NCBI GenBank assembly: GCA_964565765.1 | Contig: CAZMGF010000008.1 | Location: forward strand, 1-64,000 | From: Bog-1181 sp964565765 | GTDB taxonomy: Bacteria; Oederibacteriota; PGYV01; Palsa-1178 | DNA length: 64,000 nucleotides | Direction: 5' to 3' | Shown: piece by piece, positions 50,059-59,758 of the stretch | How positions within the stretch are numbered: position 1 is the stretch's first letter | Layout of the letters: each line of letters begins with the position of its first letter | The notes under the pieces: generated by a model | Told to the model about the DNA's origin: nothing | The model's input: only the letters and a program-made list of their open reading frames with translations | The model's database searches: none | Made by a program: the position numbers and the translations under genes

Positions 50059-52458
50059 ATGTTTTTTGCATTAAAATTAAGGCATATGGCGCATTCAAAC
50101 ATTCATAAGGGAAATCTGAGAGCGTTTTACGCAGGGACAGCCATGCTGATTATGTCTGTCCTTATATTTTTTTGCGCCCCGGCTTCCATATTTGCCGATG
50201 ATACCGTAAAAAACGATATTTTAAGGTCTCCCGGCGCAAGGGCCGCGGGTATGGGCGGCGCTTTTACCGCAGTAGCCGACGATTACTCCGCATTTTTCTG
50301 GAATCCTGCCGGACTTGTTCTTGACAATCACATATCAGCCACCCTGCTCTATGATTCCATATTTACGAACAAAGAAAACAACGGCGGTTTTAATTACACC
50401 CTTCCGGTTTATGACAATTACACCGCGGCTTTTTCATATATAAAATCCACATATGATTCATCCGGCTATGAGGATGACACCCTATATTTTACCGGCGCGG
50501 CATGGCTTGACGATGAAAAAAAATACGCCCTGGGCGGCAGCTTCAAGTTTATGAACACCAGCATTTCAAATTATAATGTCTACGGCAGGACCGGAAGCTT
50601 TGACCTGGGAGTAATGGTGTTTCCGGACATGCTGGAGAAAAAAATACGCTTTGGTTTTCTTGCGCAGGACCTGAACGCGGTTATGATGTGGAACAACGGC
50701 ATCAATCAGAATATACCCTACCTTTTTAAAATGGGCTCAAGCTACACATTCGACCAGACGGCGGTTGTGGATATGGACATAAACCTGCTCCAGAGCGAAG
50801 CCAGCAGGTATTACAGCAGAATGGGGCTCAATATAGGCGGAGAAAAATGGTTTATGAACAGGATTGTCGGCAACTTCGGTCTCAGGGCCGGATTTGCCTG
50901 GAGCGAGGCCTTTAATCCCGACTATAATTTTACCTTCGGCATGTCATACAGCAGGGAGGATTTTGAATTTGATTACACTTACGCCCCAGGAGTTGAAAGC
51001 CTGGGGGAAACGCACAAGCTGAGTTTTACATACTATTTTGGTTCCAGGGAATCGCTTAAACAGGCGGAGCAGGTTACTTCAACGGCTCTGGAGACGGCGC
51101 AAAAATCCGTTACAATATCGGCTGCCGCTGATATGGCCCTTGTTGTGGAAAAATTCAAAAACATGGATATGTCAATTACTTCAAAATATTTTTCTCCGAA
51201 TAATGACGGCGTTATGGACAGTGTTGATTATATTTTAAGAAACAACCCTCCTGACTCTAAAGGCATAGACTGGTCATTTACGGTTGCCAACTCCAAAGGA
51301 GAATCAATCAGGAATTTAAAGGGGACAGGCGCGCTGCCTGCTTTCTTTACCTGGCACGGCGACAACAACGACGGAATAACCCAGGCTGACGGGGATTATA
51401 CCGCCACCCTTTCAGTGAATTACTCCGGCGCTGAAATATGGAAAAAATCAAGGGTGGTGACGCTCGATAACACCGCGCCGGCGTTTGATATGACGGTCTC
51501 GCCCAAGGTTTTTGCACCTTCAAAGAACAGCTCGGTCAAGGAGCTTTCAATCGACCTTAAGACAAAAGCCGAGGATATAAAATCCTGGCAGCTGGTAATT
51601 GTGGACGACCAGAAACATTCAATCAGGAAAATGTCGGGCGACGGTTTTACCGCCAAGCTTTCATGGGGAGGCAAAGACGCGCTGGACAACCCAGTAAAGG
51701 ACGGCAAGTACTCCGCGGATATGACCATGTATGATTACGCGGGCAACAATTATTTTGTATCAGAGCCTTTCACCGTTGACACCAGGGTAGCTGAGATAAA
51801 GATAAAGGCGGATCCGAAAGCATTCGTTCCGGCAAAGGGAAAAACGTCATTTACGGTTGATTTCTCGGAGCCCCAGCTTGTAAAGTCATTTGATTTTGAG
51901 ATACTGGGAGCGGATAAGAAACCGTTAAAAGTCTTTGCCGGCAGGACCGCGGCTTCAAAAAAGATTGTATGGGACACAGGCGGCGAAAAACCATCGCCGG
52001 TAAGGCAGGGGGCCGCGTTCACATACAGGGTAACAGTTCAGCAGAAGAACGGTATGAAAAACACGGAAGAAGGAATAATACAGACCGCGCTGCCTGAATT
52101 CAAGGACGCGGGTATTGAACTTACTCTGGCGGCCATTGATTTTGCCGCGGGAGATTCAACCGTGCCCGCTGACGAGAACAGCAGCTTAAACCAGGCCACT
52201 GAAGCGGTGAAAAAATACGCCAAAGAATATTATCTTTATGTAAAGGGATATTCCACCGATGCCGGAGGTCCGGATGCTGATATTAAATTATCAATCGCGC
52301 GCGCTGAAGCGGTCCGCGATTATCTGGTGGAGGCCGGCGTGCCGGAATCCAACATTTACGTGGCAGGTTACGGCGACTGCACCTATGGCGGAAACCTTTC
52401 AAAAGCAGAGCTTGCAAAGGCCGGAAAAAGGGTCGAAGTGGAACTGCTGACGAAGTAG
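50059..52458 (+). CDS. PorV-like beta-barrel fused to FlgD-like and OmpA domains (second copy)
   Basis: A 799-residue paralogue of the protein at 12200. After a signal peptide (cleavage near IFA-DDT, about residue 47) comes a PorV-type barrel (RSPGARAAGMGGAFTAVADDYSAFFWNPAG, about 55-335). It is followed by a SPNNDG FlgD-like domain (about 375-470), two further Ig-like units, and an OmpA C-terminal domain (about 690-799: AIDFAAGDSTVPADEN, LSIARAEAVRDYLVEAG, GKRVEVELL). ATG 50059 has AGGTGG seven bases before it; an ATG nine codons later is an alternative. It probably anchors a secretion or attachment platform to peptidoglycan. Confidence 0.88.
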   Translation: MFFALKLRHMAHSNIHKGNLRAFYAGTAMLIMSVLIFFCAPASIFADDTVKNDILRSPGARAAGMGGAFTAVADDYSAFFWNPAGLVLDNHISATLLYDSIFTNKENNGGFNYTLPVYDNYTAAFSYIKSTYDSSGYEDDTLYFTGAAWLDDEKKYALGGSFKFMNTSISNYNVYGRTGSFDLGVMVFPDMLEKKIRFGFLAQDLNAVMMWNNGINQNIPYLFKMGSSYTFDQTAVVDMDINLLQSEASRYYSRMGLNIGGEKWFMNRIVGNFGLRAGFAWSEAFNPDYNFTFGMSYSREDFEFDYTYAPGVESLGETHKLSFTYYFGSRESLKQAEQVTSTALETAQKSVTISAAADMALVVEKFKNMDMSITSKYFSPNNDGVMDSVDYILRNNPPDSKGIDWSFTVANSKGESIRNLKGTGALPAFFTWHGDNNDGITQADGDYTATLSVNYSGAEIWKKSRVVTLDNTAPAFDMTVSPKVFAPSKNSSVKELSIDLKTKAEDIKSWQLVIVDDQKHSIRKMSGDGFTAKLSWGGKDALDNPVKDGKYSADMTMYDYAGNNYFVSEPFTVDTRVAEIKIKADPKAFVPAKGKTSFTVDFSEPQLVKSFDFEILGADKKPLKVFAGRTAASKKIVWDTGGEKPSPVRQGAAFTYRVTVQQKNGMKNTEEGIIQTALPEFKDAGIELTLAAIDFAAGDSTVPADENSSLNQATEAVKKYAKEYYLYVKGYSTDAGGPDADIKLSIARAEAVRDYLVEAGVPESNIYVAGYGDCTYGGNLSKAELAKAGKRVEVELLTK

Positions 52459-52470
52459 CCCAAAAAGCCG

Positions 52471-52499
52471 TTGATTTTAATATGGCACAATATTATAAT
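52471..52499 (+). promoter_or_regulatory. Sigma-70 promoter of the TPR/coiled-coil gene
   Basis: TTGATT (52471-52476), 17 bases, TATAAT (52494-52499), just after the PorV-OmpA stop. Confidence 0.78.
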
Positions 52500-52545
52500 T
52501 AAAGCAAAGAAACCCGCAATTTGAGGGGTTAAAGGAGCCTGAAAC

Positions 52546-54069
52546 TTGGATGGAGAAGAAAAGAAGCTTTATATAAAGCTTGCTTATGGATATTACCAGA
52601 ATAAGGAATACAAAAAGGCCCTTGACCTCTATGAGAAAATATACAAGGCCGACACAGAAGATTTTAACGTTTTGAATATGCTCGCGGACACCTATGTAAA
52701 ACTTAACATAAAGGACAAGGCCATTGAGGCCTATGTTTCCACGATATCCATTCTTGAACGCAAGGATCAGCATGAAAAAGTGATAAAACTCTGCAAGAAA
52801 GCCGCAAAAGTTTTTCCTGACGACCAGCGTGTAAAATCGAAACTGAAAAATTCCATCAGGGTGATGATAAATGAAGCTGAAAGAAGGACAACGGCCCATG
52901 AGTACGCCGAGGCCCGTTTAATATATGAAAATCTGGCCGAATTTAACAGCGATGAATATCCGATCAATGTGAAAATTAAGGAATTAAACGACGAGGAAGC
53001 GGCCTATACCGCAAGGTCAAAAAGGCAGGAAGAGTCAAAAAGAGCCGAGGCTCCCCAGGATTCACAGAAGGACCTGATATCCAAATTTGACAGGATGGCG
53101 CAGAATTATATTTTAAACGGCGACTTCGACGGCGCGGTTGAAACTTATATAACGGCCCTGAAGCTGGCTCCGGGAAACGAGGACCTGCGCGCAAAGCTGC
53201 ATAAAGTTTACCTGACAATTGCCCAGGAGTCACAGGGCGAGAAAGTATGGGAAAAGCTTGATAAAAATCCAAGGGATAAAATGGAAGAGGCAAAGCGTAA
53301 GGCAATGGAGGAGCGGCAGGCGCAGATAATGAAAGAAGAAGAGGAACGCGCCAGAAAAATGCTGGAAGAAGAGGCAAAGCTGCAGTCCGAATATGAGGCG
53401 CAGGAACTGGCCATTATACAGGCCGCGGCAGACGAGTTAAAGCACAAGCTTGAAGAGGCGCAAAAGACGGAGAAGCTTAAGGAAGAGGAGATACAGAGGA
53501 TAACACGGGAGCAGGAAGAGAAAAAACGGGAGCTCCTTGAGAAATTAAAAAAGGAAGCCGTTGAAAAGTTCAACAGGCAGAAGGAAGCCATCAGGGCGCA
53601 GGTTGCCTCAGCGCAGCAGGAAAACAAACCTGAGACGGCCGGCGATGAAAAGATTTTTGCCCCGAGGCAGGTTTCCACAGCCGACCTTATGGATAACCTG
53701 AAAAAAGCCTACGAAACCCCGAAAGTCGGCTTCCAGGAGCCTGAAGCTGAAAAGATAAGGCAGGAAATTCAGGAAAAGGCAAAGGATATCCCCCAGGCAA
53801 AGGCACCTGAAGAAGCCGCAAAAAAGGAAGCCGTGGAAGACAAAAAGGAAGAAACCGCCGGCGGCGTGGAAAATCCGGCGCATCATATTGAAGAGATACT
53901 GGTCAACGACGAGACCCTTGATTCACTAATCACCATGTCGTACATATATATAAACCAGGGGGTTTATAAGGAAGCAATGCGTATTTATAACAAGCTTTCT
54001 GAAAAATACAACGACAACAGGGAAGTAAAGGGGATACTTGAAGAGATAACCAAAAGGCAAGGTTCCTGA
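52546..54069 (+). CDS. TPR and coiled-coil protein
   Basis: A 507-residue cytoplasmic protein. TPR units occupy about 1-170 (AYGYYQNKEYKKALDLYEKI, LADTYVKLNIKDKAIEAYV) and 180-225 (MAQNYILNGDFDGAVETYITALKLAPGN). They are followed by a Glu/Lys coiled coil of about 120 residues (KMEEAKRKAMEERQAQIMKE onward) and a C-terminal TPR (SYIYINQGVYKEAMRIYNKL, about 465-500). It starts at TTG 52546 with AAAGGAG eight bases before it. No enzyme motif is seen; it is likely a scaffold. It precedes uvrB by 59 bases, and I see no strong link to repair. Confidence 0.82.
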   Translation: MDGEEKKLYIKLAYGYYQNKEYKKALDLYEKIYKADTEDFNVLNMLADTYVKLNIKDKAIEAYVSTISILERKDQHEKVIKLCKKAAKVFPDDQRVKSKLKNSIRVMINEAERRTTAHEYAEARLIYENLAEFNSDEYPINVKIKELNDEEAAYTARSKRQEESKRAEAPQDSQKDLISKFDRMAQNYILNGDFDGAVETYITALKLAPGNEDLRAKLHKVYLTIAQESQGEKVWEKLDKNPRDKMEEAKRKAMEERQAQIMKEEEERARKMLEEEAKLQSEYEAQELAIIQAAADELKHKLEEAQKTEKLKEEEIQRITREQEEKKRELLEKLKKEAVEKFNRQKEAIRAQVASAQQENKPETAGDEKIFAPRQVSTADLMDNLKKAYETPKVGFQEPEAEKIRQEIQEKAKDIPQAKAPEEAAKKEAVEDKKEETAGGVENPAHHIEEILVNDETLDSLITMSYIYINQGVYKEAMRIYNKLSEKYNDNREVKGILEEITKRQGS

Positions 54070-54128
54070 AAAAATCCTCCGAAAAAATCCAGCCTTAAGC
54101 TGACCAAAAAAAGCAATACGGGGTAATT

Positions 54129-56132
54129 ATGGACAAGTTCATGTTAAATACCAAATACAAGCCTGCCGGCGACCAGCCCGGCGCCATTGAAAAACTTGCC
54201 GGAAAAATAAAGACCGGCGAGAGATTCCAGACACTTCTCGGGGTCACCGGATCCGGAAAAACATTCACAATGGCAAAGGTGATTGAGAAATTAAACAGGC
54301 CGGCGATAGTTATATCACACAACAAGACGCTTGCCGCTCAGCTTTATATGGAGTTTAAGGAGTTTTTTCCTGAAAACGCCGTGGAATATTTTGTTTCATA
54401 TTATGATTATTACCAGCCGGAAGCATACATTCCACACAGGGACCTGTATATAGAAAAGGATTCCGCAATTAATGACGAACTTGAGAGGCTGCGCCTTTCG
54501 GCCACACACAAGCTTTTAACGCGCAGGGATGTGGTCATTGTGGCCTCGGTTTCATGCATTTACGGCGTGGGGTCGCCGGAATACACAAAGCAGATGAGGC
54601 TTTACGCCGAGGCGGGGGACACGCTTTCAATCAATGAACTTTCGGCAAGGCTGACTTCGCTGCAGTATACGCGCAATGAATTTGAGTTCACACAGGGGAT
54701 TTTCAGGGTAAAAGGGGACATTGTCGAGGTTTTCCCGGCATATTCCGTTACTGCCTTAAGGCTCGAATTTTTCGGCGACACCCTTGAAAAAATATCCGAA
54801 ATAGACCCGGTTTCAAAAAACACCATCGCAGTTATGAAAAAAACAGCCATATACCCGGCAACGCACTATGTTATGCCGGAAGAGATGCTGAAAAAAGGGA
54901 TAGAAAATATAAAAGCCGAGCTTGAACTGAGGCTGAAGGAACTGGACGGAAAAACCGTTGAGTACGAAAGGCTGAAAACAAGGACAAATTACGACATCGA
55001 GATGCTTGAAGAAATGGGATACTGCAAGGGCATAGAGAATTACTCAAGGATAATGGAAGGCAGGAAACCCGGTTCTCCGCCGTATACCCTGCTTGATTAC
55101 TTCCCCGAAGATTACCTGATGTTCATAGATGAATCACACGTCACCATACCGCAGTTCCACGGCATGTTCGCAGGGGATTATTCAAGAAAAAAAAACCTGG
55201 TGGACTACGGCTTCAGGCTGCCGGCGGCTTTTGACAACAGGCCTTTAAAATTTGAAGAATTTGAAAAAAAAATCCGGCAGGTTGTTTTTGTATCCGCAAC
55301 GCCGGAAGATTATGAACTTGAAAAAAGCGGAGTTGAAAACATTTCCGAGCAGATAGTCAGGCCCACAGGGCTGGTGGATCCTGAAATAACAATAAGAAAA
55401 ACAGCCGGCCAGGTGGACGACCTGATGGCGGAGATAAAAAAGCGCGCTGAAATAAACGAGCGTGTTCTTGTCACGGTGCTTACAAAAAAAATGGCGGAAT
55501 CACTGACGGAATTTCTTAAGGAACGCGGAGTCAAATGCCGCTACCTGCACTCGGACATCGACACCCTGGAGCGTATACAGATAATACGCGAACTGCGTGA
55601 GGGGAAATTTACAGCGCTCATCGGGATCAATCTTTTAAGGGAAGGGCTTGATATTCCCGAAGTATCCCTTGTGGCAATCCTGGATGCCGACAAGGAGGGG
55701 TTCTTAAGGTCGGAGACTTCCCTTATCCAGACCGTCGGCAGGGCAGCCAGGCATATTAATGGGAGGGTAATAATGTACGCTGATGTCATCACAGGCTCCA
55801 TGAAAAGGGCCATAGATGAAACCGGCAGGCGCAGGGAAAAGCAGGTCAAATACAACAGGGAAAACAACATCACGCCGAAATCAATACAAAAAGAGATAAA
55901 GCAGATAATGGGCTCGGTTTATGAGATGGACTATTTTACAGTGCCTCTATCCGGCGAGGAACAGGACTACCGCTATAAGGACGCCGCGGACCTTATACGC
56001 CAGCTTGAGGCGGACATGGTGAACGAGGCAAAGGCCCTTAATTTTGAAAAAGCCGCGAAGCTGCGCGACAAGATAGAGGATATTAAGGAAGGCGGCGTAA
56101 GAAAGCAGAAGAAAAAGAAGTATAAATTTTAG
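54129..56132 (+). CDS. uvrB: Excinuclease ABC subunit B
   Basis: A 667-residue helicase-like subunit of nucleotide excision repair that holds the damaged DNA and recruits UvrC. Walker A is GVTGSGKTFTM, the beta-hairpin region is YYDYYQPEAYIPHRDLYIEKD, motif II is LMFIDESHV, motif VI QTVGRAARH, and the C-terminal UVR motif is EAKALNFEKAAKLRDKI. Length is standard (about 660-680). It is followed within 420 bases by an HPr-like gene and uvrC, so the excision genes cluster, though a promoter lies between. Confidence 0.97.
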   Translation: MDKFMLNTKYKPAGDQPGAIEKLAGKIKTGERFQTLLGVTGSGKTFTMAKVIEKLNRPAIVISHNKTLAAQLYMEFKEFFPENAVEYFVSYYDYYQPEAYIPHRDLYIEKDSAINDELERLRLSATHKLLTRRDVVIVASVSCIYGVGSPEYTKQMRLYAEAGDTLSINELSARLTSLQYTRNEFEFTQGIFRVKGDIVEVFPAYSVTALRLEFFGDTLEKISEIDPVSKNTIAVMKKTAIYPATHYVMPEEMLKKGIENIKAELELRLKELDGKTVEYERLKTRTNYDIEMLEEMGYCKGIENYSRIMEGRKPGSPPYTLLDYFPEDYLMFIDESHVTIPQFHGMFAGDYSRKKNLVDYGFRLPAAFDNRPLKFEEFEKKIRQVVFVSATPEDYELEKSGVENISEQIVRPTGLVDPEITIRKTAGQVDDLMAEIKKRAEINERVLVTVLTKKMAESLTEFLKERGVKCRYLHSDIDTLERIQIIRELREGKFTALIGINLLREGLDIPEVSLVAILDADKEGFLRSETSLIQTVGRAARHINGRVIMYADVITGSMKRAIDETGRRREKQVKYNRENNITPKSIQKEIKQIMGSVYEMDYFTVPLSGEEQDYRYKDAADLIRQLEADMVNEAKALNFEKAAKLRDKIEDIKEGGVRKQKKKKYKF

Positions 56133-56136
56133 GCAA

Positions 56137-56165
56137 TTGTAAAGCCCCAATTAATAAGGTATAAT
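56137..56165 (+). promoter_or_regulatory. Sigma-70 promoter of the HPr-like and uvrC genes
   Basis: TTGTAA (56137-56142), 17 bases, TATAAT (56160-56165), before the HPr-like gene. No LexA-type box is clear. Confidence 0.65.
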
Positions 56166-56216
56166 TATTTTTTAAGGAAGAGACAACGCTGTAATAATGA
56201 AAATATGGAGGATATT

Positions 56217-56510
56217 ATGAGCGCGCATACGGCATCAGGCGTACAAAAAAACGCCGCAATAAGGGAAAAAATGAAGTTTTCAGCCGGGCTGACTTCCATG
56301 GTCAACTCCTATGAAAAGAAAGCCATGCAGATAAAATGTTTTTTTAACGGCATTGAGACTTCAAAGGGCATAATGGGGCTCATGGTCGACCTGACAAATG
56401 TCAGGGATATTTTCAACATCCGCATAGAAGTCACAGGAGCCGGCAGCCCGGAGCTCTGCGCCGTTGAGGCGGAAAAAGTCATGAAAGGGCTGGAAGAGTA
56501 TTTCGCCTGA
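56217..56510 (+). CDS. HPr-like protein lacking both phosphorylation sites
   Basis: A 97-residue protein with the HPr (PTS phosphocarrier) fold pattern: KKAMQIKCFFNGIETSKGIMGLM aligns with the conserved strand and KSIMGLM region, followed by NIRIEVTGAGSPELCAVEAEKVMKGL as in HPr's last strand and helix. The active His15 position holds Phe (F21) or a neighbour, with no His in that segment, and Ser46 is Gly (G51). It therefore cannot act as a normal PTS carrier. I choose ATG 56217, since GGAGG (56207) lies between it and an earlier in-frame ATG (56205). It stands between uvrB and uvrC. Confidence 0.7.
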   Translation: MSAHTASGVQKNAAIREKMKFSAGLTSMVNSYEKKAMQIKCFFNGIETSKGIMGLMVDLTNVRDIFNIRIEVTGAGSPELCAVEAEKVMKGLEEYFA

Positions 56511-56550
56511 GAATTTTTATCAGTATGCAATTTAAGAGCAGGGAGAATTA

Positions 56551-58338
56551 ATGGATAAAGACAAGCTCTCCAGCCTTCCTGAAAAGCCGGGGGTTTATAT
56601 TTACCGCGACGGCGCCGGCAAAGTGATTTATATAGGCAAGGCAAAGGTCCTGAAAAACAGGGTCAGGTCCTATTTCGGGGAAGGAAAGAAGGACTTAAAG
56701 ACAGAGCAGCTTTCTTCCCGCGTGGCGGATATAGATTTTATTGTTACAGGCAATGAACTTGAAGCTTTTATACTTGAAAACAACCTCATCAAGGAACACA
56801 AACCAAAATACAACATCCTGCTTAAGGACGACAAGTCTTATCCGTATATAATGCTTTCAATAAACGATGTTTATCCCGGAGTTTATATAACACGCGACAC
56901 CAAAGACAGGTCAAAAATATACTTCGGGCCCTATTTTTCGGCTGACGCGAAAAAAGTGGCCGCACTGATTTACAGGATATTTAAAATAAGGCAGTGCACC
57001 CTCGACCTTTCCGGAAAACCGCCCGGGAGGCCATGTATATATTATGACACGGGTTTGTGTACGGCGCCATGTGTGAGGCTAATTGGCGCCGGAGAATATA
57101 TGTCCGCGGCGCTCAAGGTCAAAGATTTTCTCTCCGGGGAATACGCGCCGGTAATTGCCCTGCTGCAGGGCGATATGGAAAGGTTATCGGCGGAAAAAAA
57201 ATATGAAAAAGCCGCTGAAATCAGGGACGATATAAAATCTGTCGGGGAAATAATGAAGGAACAGAAAATGGTGATACAGGGGGAAAAGAACATGGATGTG
57301 GCCGGATATATTTACAGGAACGGAGCCTATTATTTTGGCGTCTTTAACATAAGGCGCGGCAGGCTCACCGGCAAAACAATCAATATTTTCAGGGAGATGC
57401 CCTTAAACGAAAACCCCCTTGAAATTTATCTTTCGCAGTATTATTCCAGGAACACATTAATGGCGGACGAGGTTATACTCCCATCCGGCGCGGTGGACGA
57501 GGAGATAATACAAAGGTATGTTTTCAAGGGCAAAAAAATAACAGTGACTTTTGAGGAACCGGGCGGGAAGCTCCTCGGGATGGTTGAAGAAAATCTCAGG
57601 GAAAAGGCGTCATCCGAGGAAAAATTTGAGAAGAAAAAAATGGATGTTAAGGGCGAATACCTGGCGCAGATGCAGGCGCTGAAGGAATCGCTGAACCTTG
57701 AATACATGCCCGAATGCGTGGAAGGCATCGACATTTCACACTCTTCGGGGGATAATATGGTCGGGTCGCTTGTGGTCTTTAAAAACGGCGAACCCGATAA
57801 AAAGAATTACAGGCACTTTAACATCAAGACCGTGGGGCAGATAGACGATTATGCCTCAATAGACGAGGTTGTTGAAAGGCGCTATTCAAGGCTGAAGGCG
57901 GAAGGTGAATATTTTCCCGATTTAATACTAATTGACGGCGGCACAGGCCAGGTAAACGCGGCAAAAGAGGCCCTGAACAGGGTAGGCGTGGATATTCTGC
58001 TCCTCGGGCTGGCAAAGGAGCGGGAAGAAGTATTCAAACCCGGAGGCGGAGAGCCCGTGGCTGTAAGCGAAAAGGGCAGGTTCCTGTTGATGAGGGTGCG
58101 CGATGAGGCCCACAGGTTCGCCAATTCATTCAGGAAAAAACTGGCAAACAGGGATCTTAAGGAGTCGATTTTTGATTCCATAAAGGGTGTCGGTGAAAAA
58201 ACAAAATACAGGATATACAATGAGTTTAAGGATTTTGAGGAGCTTGCCTCGGCAATAGAAAGCGGCGATGAAAGGGCCTCGTTCCTCGGAAAAAAACAGA
58301 GGGAATCGGTATTAAAGACAATTAAAGAAAGGAAATGA
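56551..58338 (+). CDS. uvrC: Excinuclease ABC subunit C
   Basis: A 595-residue dual-incision nuclease of excision repair. The GIY-YIG domain reads PGVYIYRDGAGKVIYIGKAK (residues 12-31), the UVR motif is KKYEKAAEIRDDI (about 212-224), the RNase-H-like endonuclease domain has DISHSSGDNMVGSLVVF and LILIDGGTGQVNAA, and the helix-hairpin-helix is GVGEKTKYRIYNEF. Length is standard. It starts 40 bases after the HPr-like gene. Confidence 0.97.
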   Translation: MDKDKLSSLPEKPGVYIYRDGAGKVIYIGKAKVLKNRVRSYFGEGKKDLKTEQLSSRVADIDFIVTGNELEAFILENNLIKEHKPKYNILLKDDKSYPYIMLSINDVYPGVYITRDTKDRSKIYFGPYFSADAKKVAALIYRIFKIRQCTLDLSGKPPGRPCIYYDTGLCTAPCVRLIGAGEYMSAALKVKDFLSGEYAPVIALLQGDMERLSAEKKYEKAAEIRDDIKSVGEIMKEQKMVIQGEKNMDVAGYIYRNGAYYFGVFNIRRGRLTGKTINIFREMPLNENPLEIYLSQYYSRNTLMADEVILPSGAVDEEIIQRYVFKGKKITVTFEEPGGKLLGMVEENLREKASSEEKFEKKKMDVKGEYLAQMQALKESLNLEYMPECVEGIDISHSSGDNMVGSLVVFKNGEPDKKNYRHFNIKTVGQIDDYASIDEVVERRYSRLKAEGEYFPDLILIDGGTGQVNAAKEALNRVGVDILLLGLAKEREEVFKPGGGEPVAVSEKGRFLLMRVRDEAHRFANSFRKKLANRDLKESIFDSIKGVGEKTKYRIYNEFKDFEELASAIESGDERASFLGKKQRESVLKTIKERK

Positions 58339-58348
58339 AGCAGGCGAA

Positions 58349-59743
58349 ATGATAATTAAAACCATCAGGTCAAAAGTAGTGCTCTATTTTCTTGGAGCGT
58401 CCGCGCTTGTAATAGGGCTGTATGGCTTCATGACCTATGAGCTGCTCCGGGGGAACCTTGAATCCGAAATGGAAAACAGGCTCACCACCGCCGGAAAAAT
58501 AATAGCGCAGGCAATTGACCCTGCGGATGTGAAATATATCGGGCTTAAGGGGAAAATATACCTTTCATACAGGGAGAAATTAAGGAAATTGAGGGAGATA
58601 ACGGAAGTACGGGATATTTTTATCCTTGGAGGGGACAGAAAAGTGCTGTTATCTTCCCTTGATGAAAATGAGAAGTTTTATATTAATCTGGACAGCTTCG
58701 AAATTGAAAAGGCTTTCAGGGGAGAGACTTCATCTTCACCGCTTTATCAGGGGGCGGGAAAGCTTTATTATAAGACCGGGTATGTTCCTGTCGGCAGCGC
58801 CGGAACGATCGCGTGCGTTGTGGGAGTTGAGGCAAGCGTCAAATATACCAGATATTTAAGCCAGTACGGCTCTACGCTGGGGACAATGGGAATTATCAGC
58901 CTGGCCCTTGCCCTTGTGATGTCGATGCTGATTACCGGAGGAATTGCCTCAAGGATAAATCTGCTCAGGAAAAAGGCTGAAGAAATCGCCAGAAGGAATT
59001 TCTCGGAAAATATAACCGTTGAGGGTGAGGAGGAAATATCGCTGCTTGCGGCAACGCTCGATTCCATGAAAAAAGAGCTGAAGGAGTATATAGAAGACCG
59101 GGAAAAAATGGCGTCAGTCGGGGAATTCTCCGCGGGGGTGGCCCATGAAATAAGAAATTCCCTGGGCGCCATATCAGGATACGCCGAACTTATAAGGGAA
59201 AGGGAAAAAGACGAAAAAACAAAAAAATTCGCCGGGGATATTGTCTATAACTGCATGAAGATGAGCGAGTTTCTCAATAATTTTCTGACATACACAAAGG
59301 AATTTACTCCGGAATTTTCTCTTGTTAAAACGGCGGAATTGATAAGCGAAACAATTTCCGAGCTGCCTGAAGCGGCCGGAAAAGTTATAATTGACAGGTT
59401 TTCCGGTTCGGAGGCTTCGGCAAAATGCGACCCTTACCTTATAAAAAAGGCGCTTTATAATATAATAATAAACGGATATCAGGCGCTGGATAAACCGGAT
59501 GGAAAGGTTGAGATATTTTTGACAGCCGAGGGAGACAGAAGCGTAATTGTAATAAAGGACAACGGGGCCGGCATGGGGCCGGAAGAGCTCTCCAGGATAT
59601 TTCAGCCGTTTGTTACCGGAAAAAAAGAAGGCACCGGGCTGGGTCTGGCCATAGTTTATCGTATAATAAAAGAAATACATAAAGGCGAGATATACGCCGC
59701 AAGCGAGGCCGGCAAAGGGTCGGAATTCGCGGTAAAAATATGA
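58349..59743 (+). CDS. Membrane sensor histidine kinase
   Basis: A 464-residue membrane histidine kinase. Two membrane helices (about 10-30 and 178-200) flank a periplasmic sensor of about 145 residues (GKIYLSYREKLRKLREITEV...), a Cache/PAS-like shape. A HAMP-like linker follows, then the H-box SAGVAHEIRNSLGAISGYAEL with H266, the N-box NIIINGYQAL, and ATPase motifs DNGAGMG, FQPFVTGKKEGTGLGLAIV. It is of the NtrB/AtoS class. It starts ten bases after uvrC and 15 bases before the NtrC-type gene, its likely partner. Confidence 0.94.
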   Translation: MIIKTIRSKVVLYFLGASALVIGLYGFMTYELLRGNLESEMENRLTTAGKIIAQAIDPADVKYIGLKGKIYLSYREKLRKLREITEVRDIFILGGDRKVLLSSLDENEKFYINLDSFEIEKAFRGETSSSPLYQGAGKLYYKTGYVPVGSAGTIACVVGVEASVKYTRYLSQYGSTLGTMGIISLALALVMSMLITGGIASRINLLRKKAEEIARRNFSENITVEGEEEISLLAATLDSMKKELKEYIEDREKMASVGEFSAGVAHEIRNSLGAISGYAELIREREKDEKTKKFAGDIVYNCMKMSEFLNNFLTYTKEFTPEFSLVKTAELISETISELPEAAGKVIIDRFSGSEASAKCDPYLIKKALYNIIINGYQALDKPDGKVEIFLTAEGDRSVIVIKDNGAGMGPEELSRIFQPFVTGKKEGTGLGLAIVYRIIKEIHKGEIYAASEAGKGSEFAVKI

Positions 59744-59758
59744 GACGGGGATGGTAAA

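Noticed and set aside
52482..52499. Sigma-54 promoter at the TGGCAC before the TPR gene
   Set aside because: TGGCAC is present but no TTGC follows at the right distance; a good TTGATT-17-TATAAT sigma-70 promoter covers the same bases.
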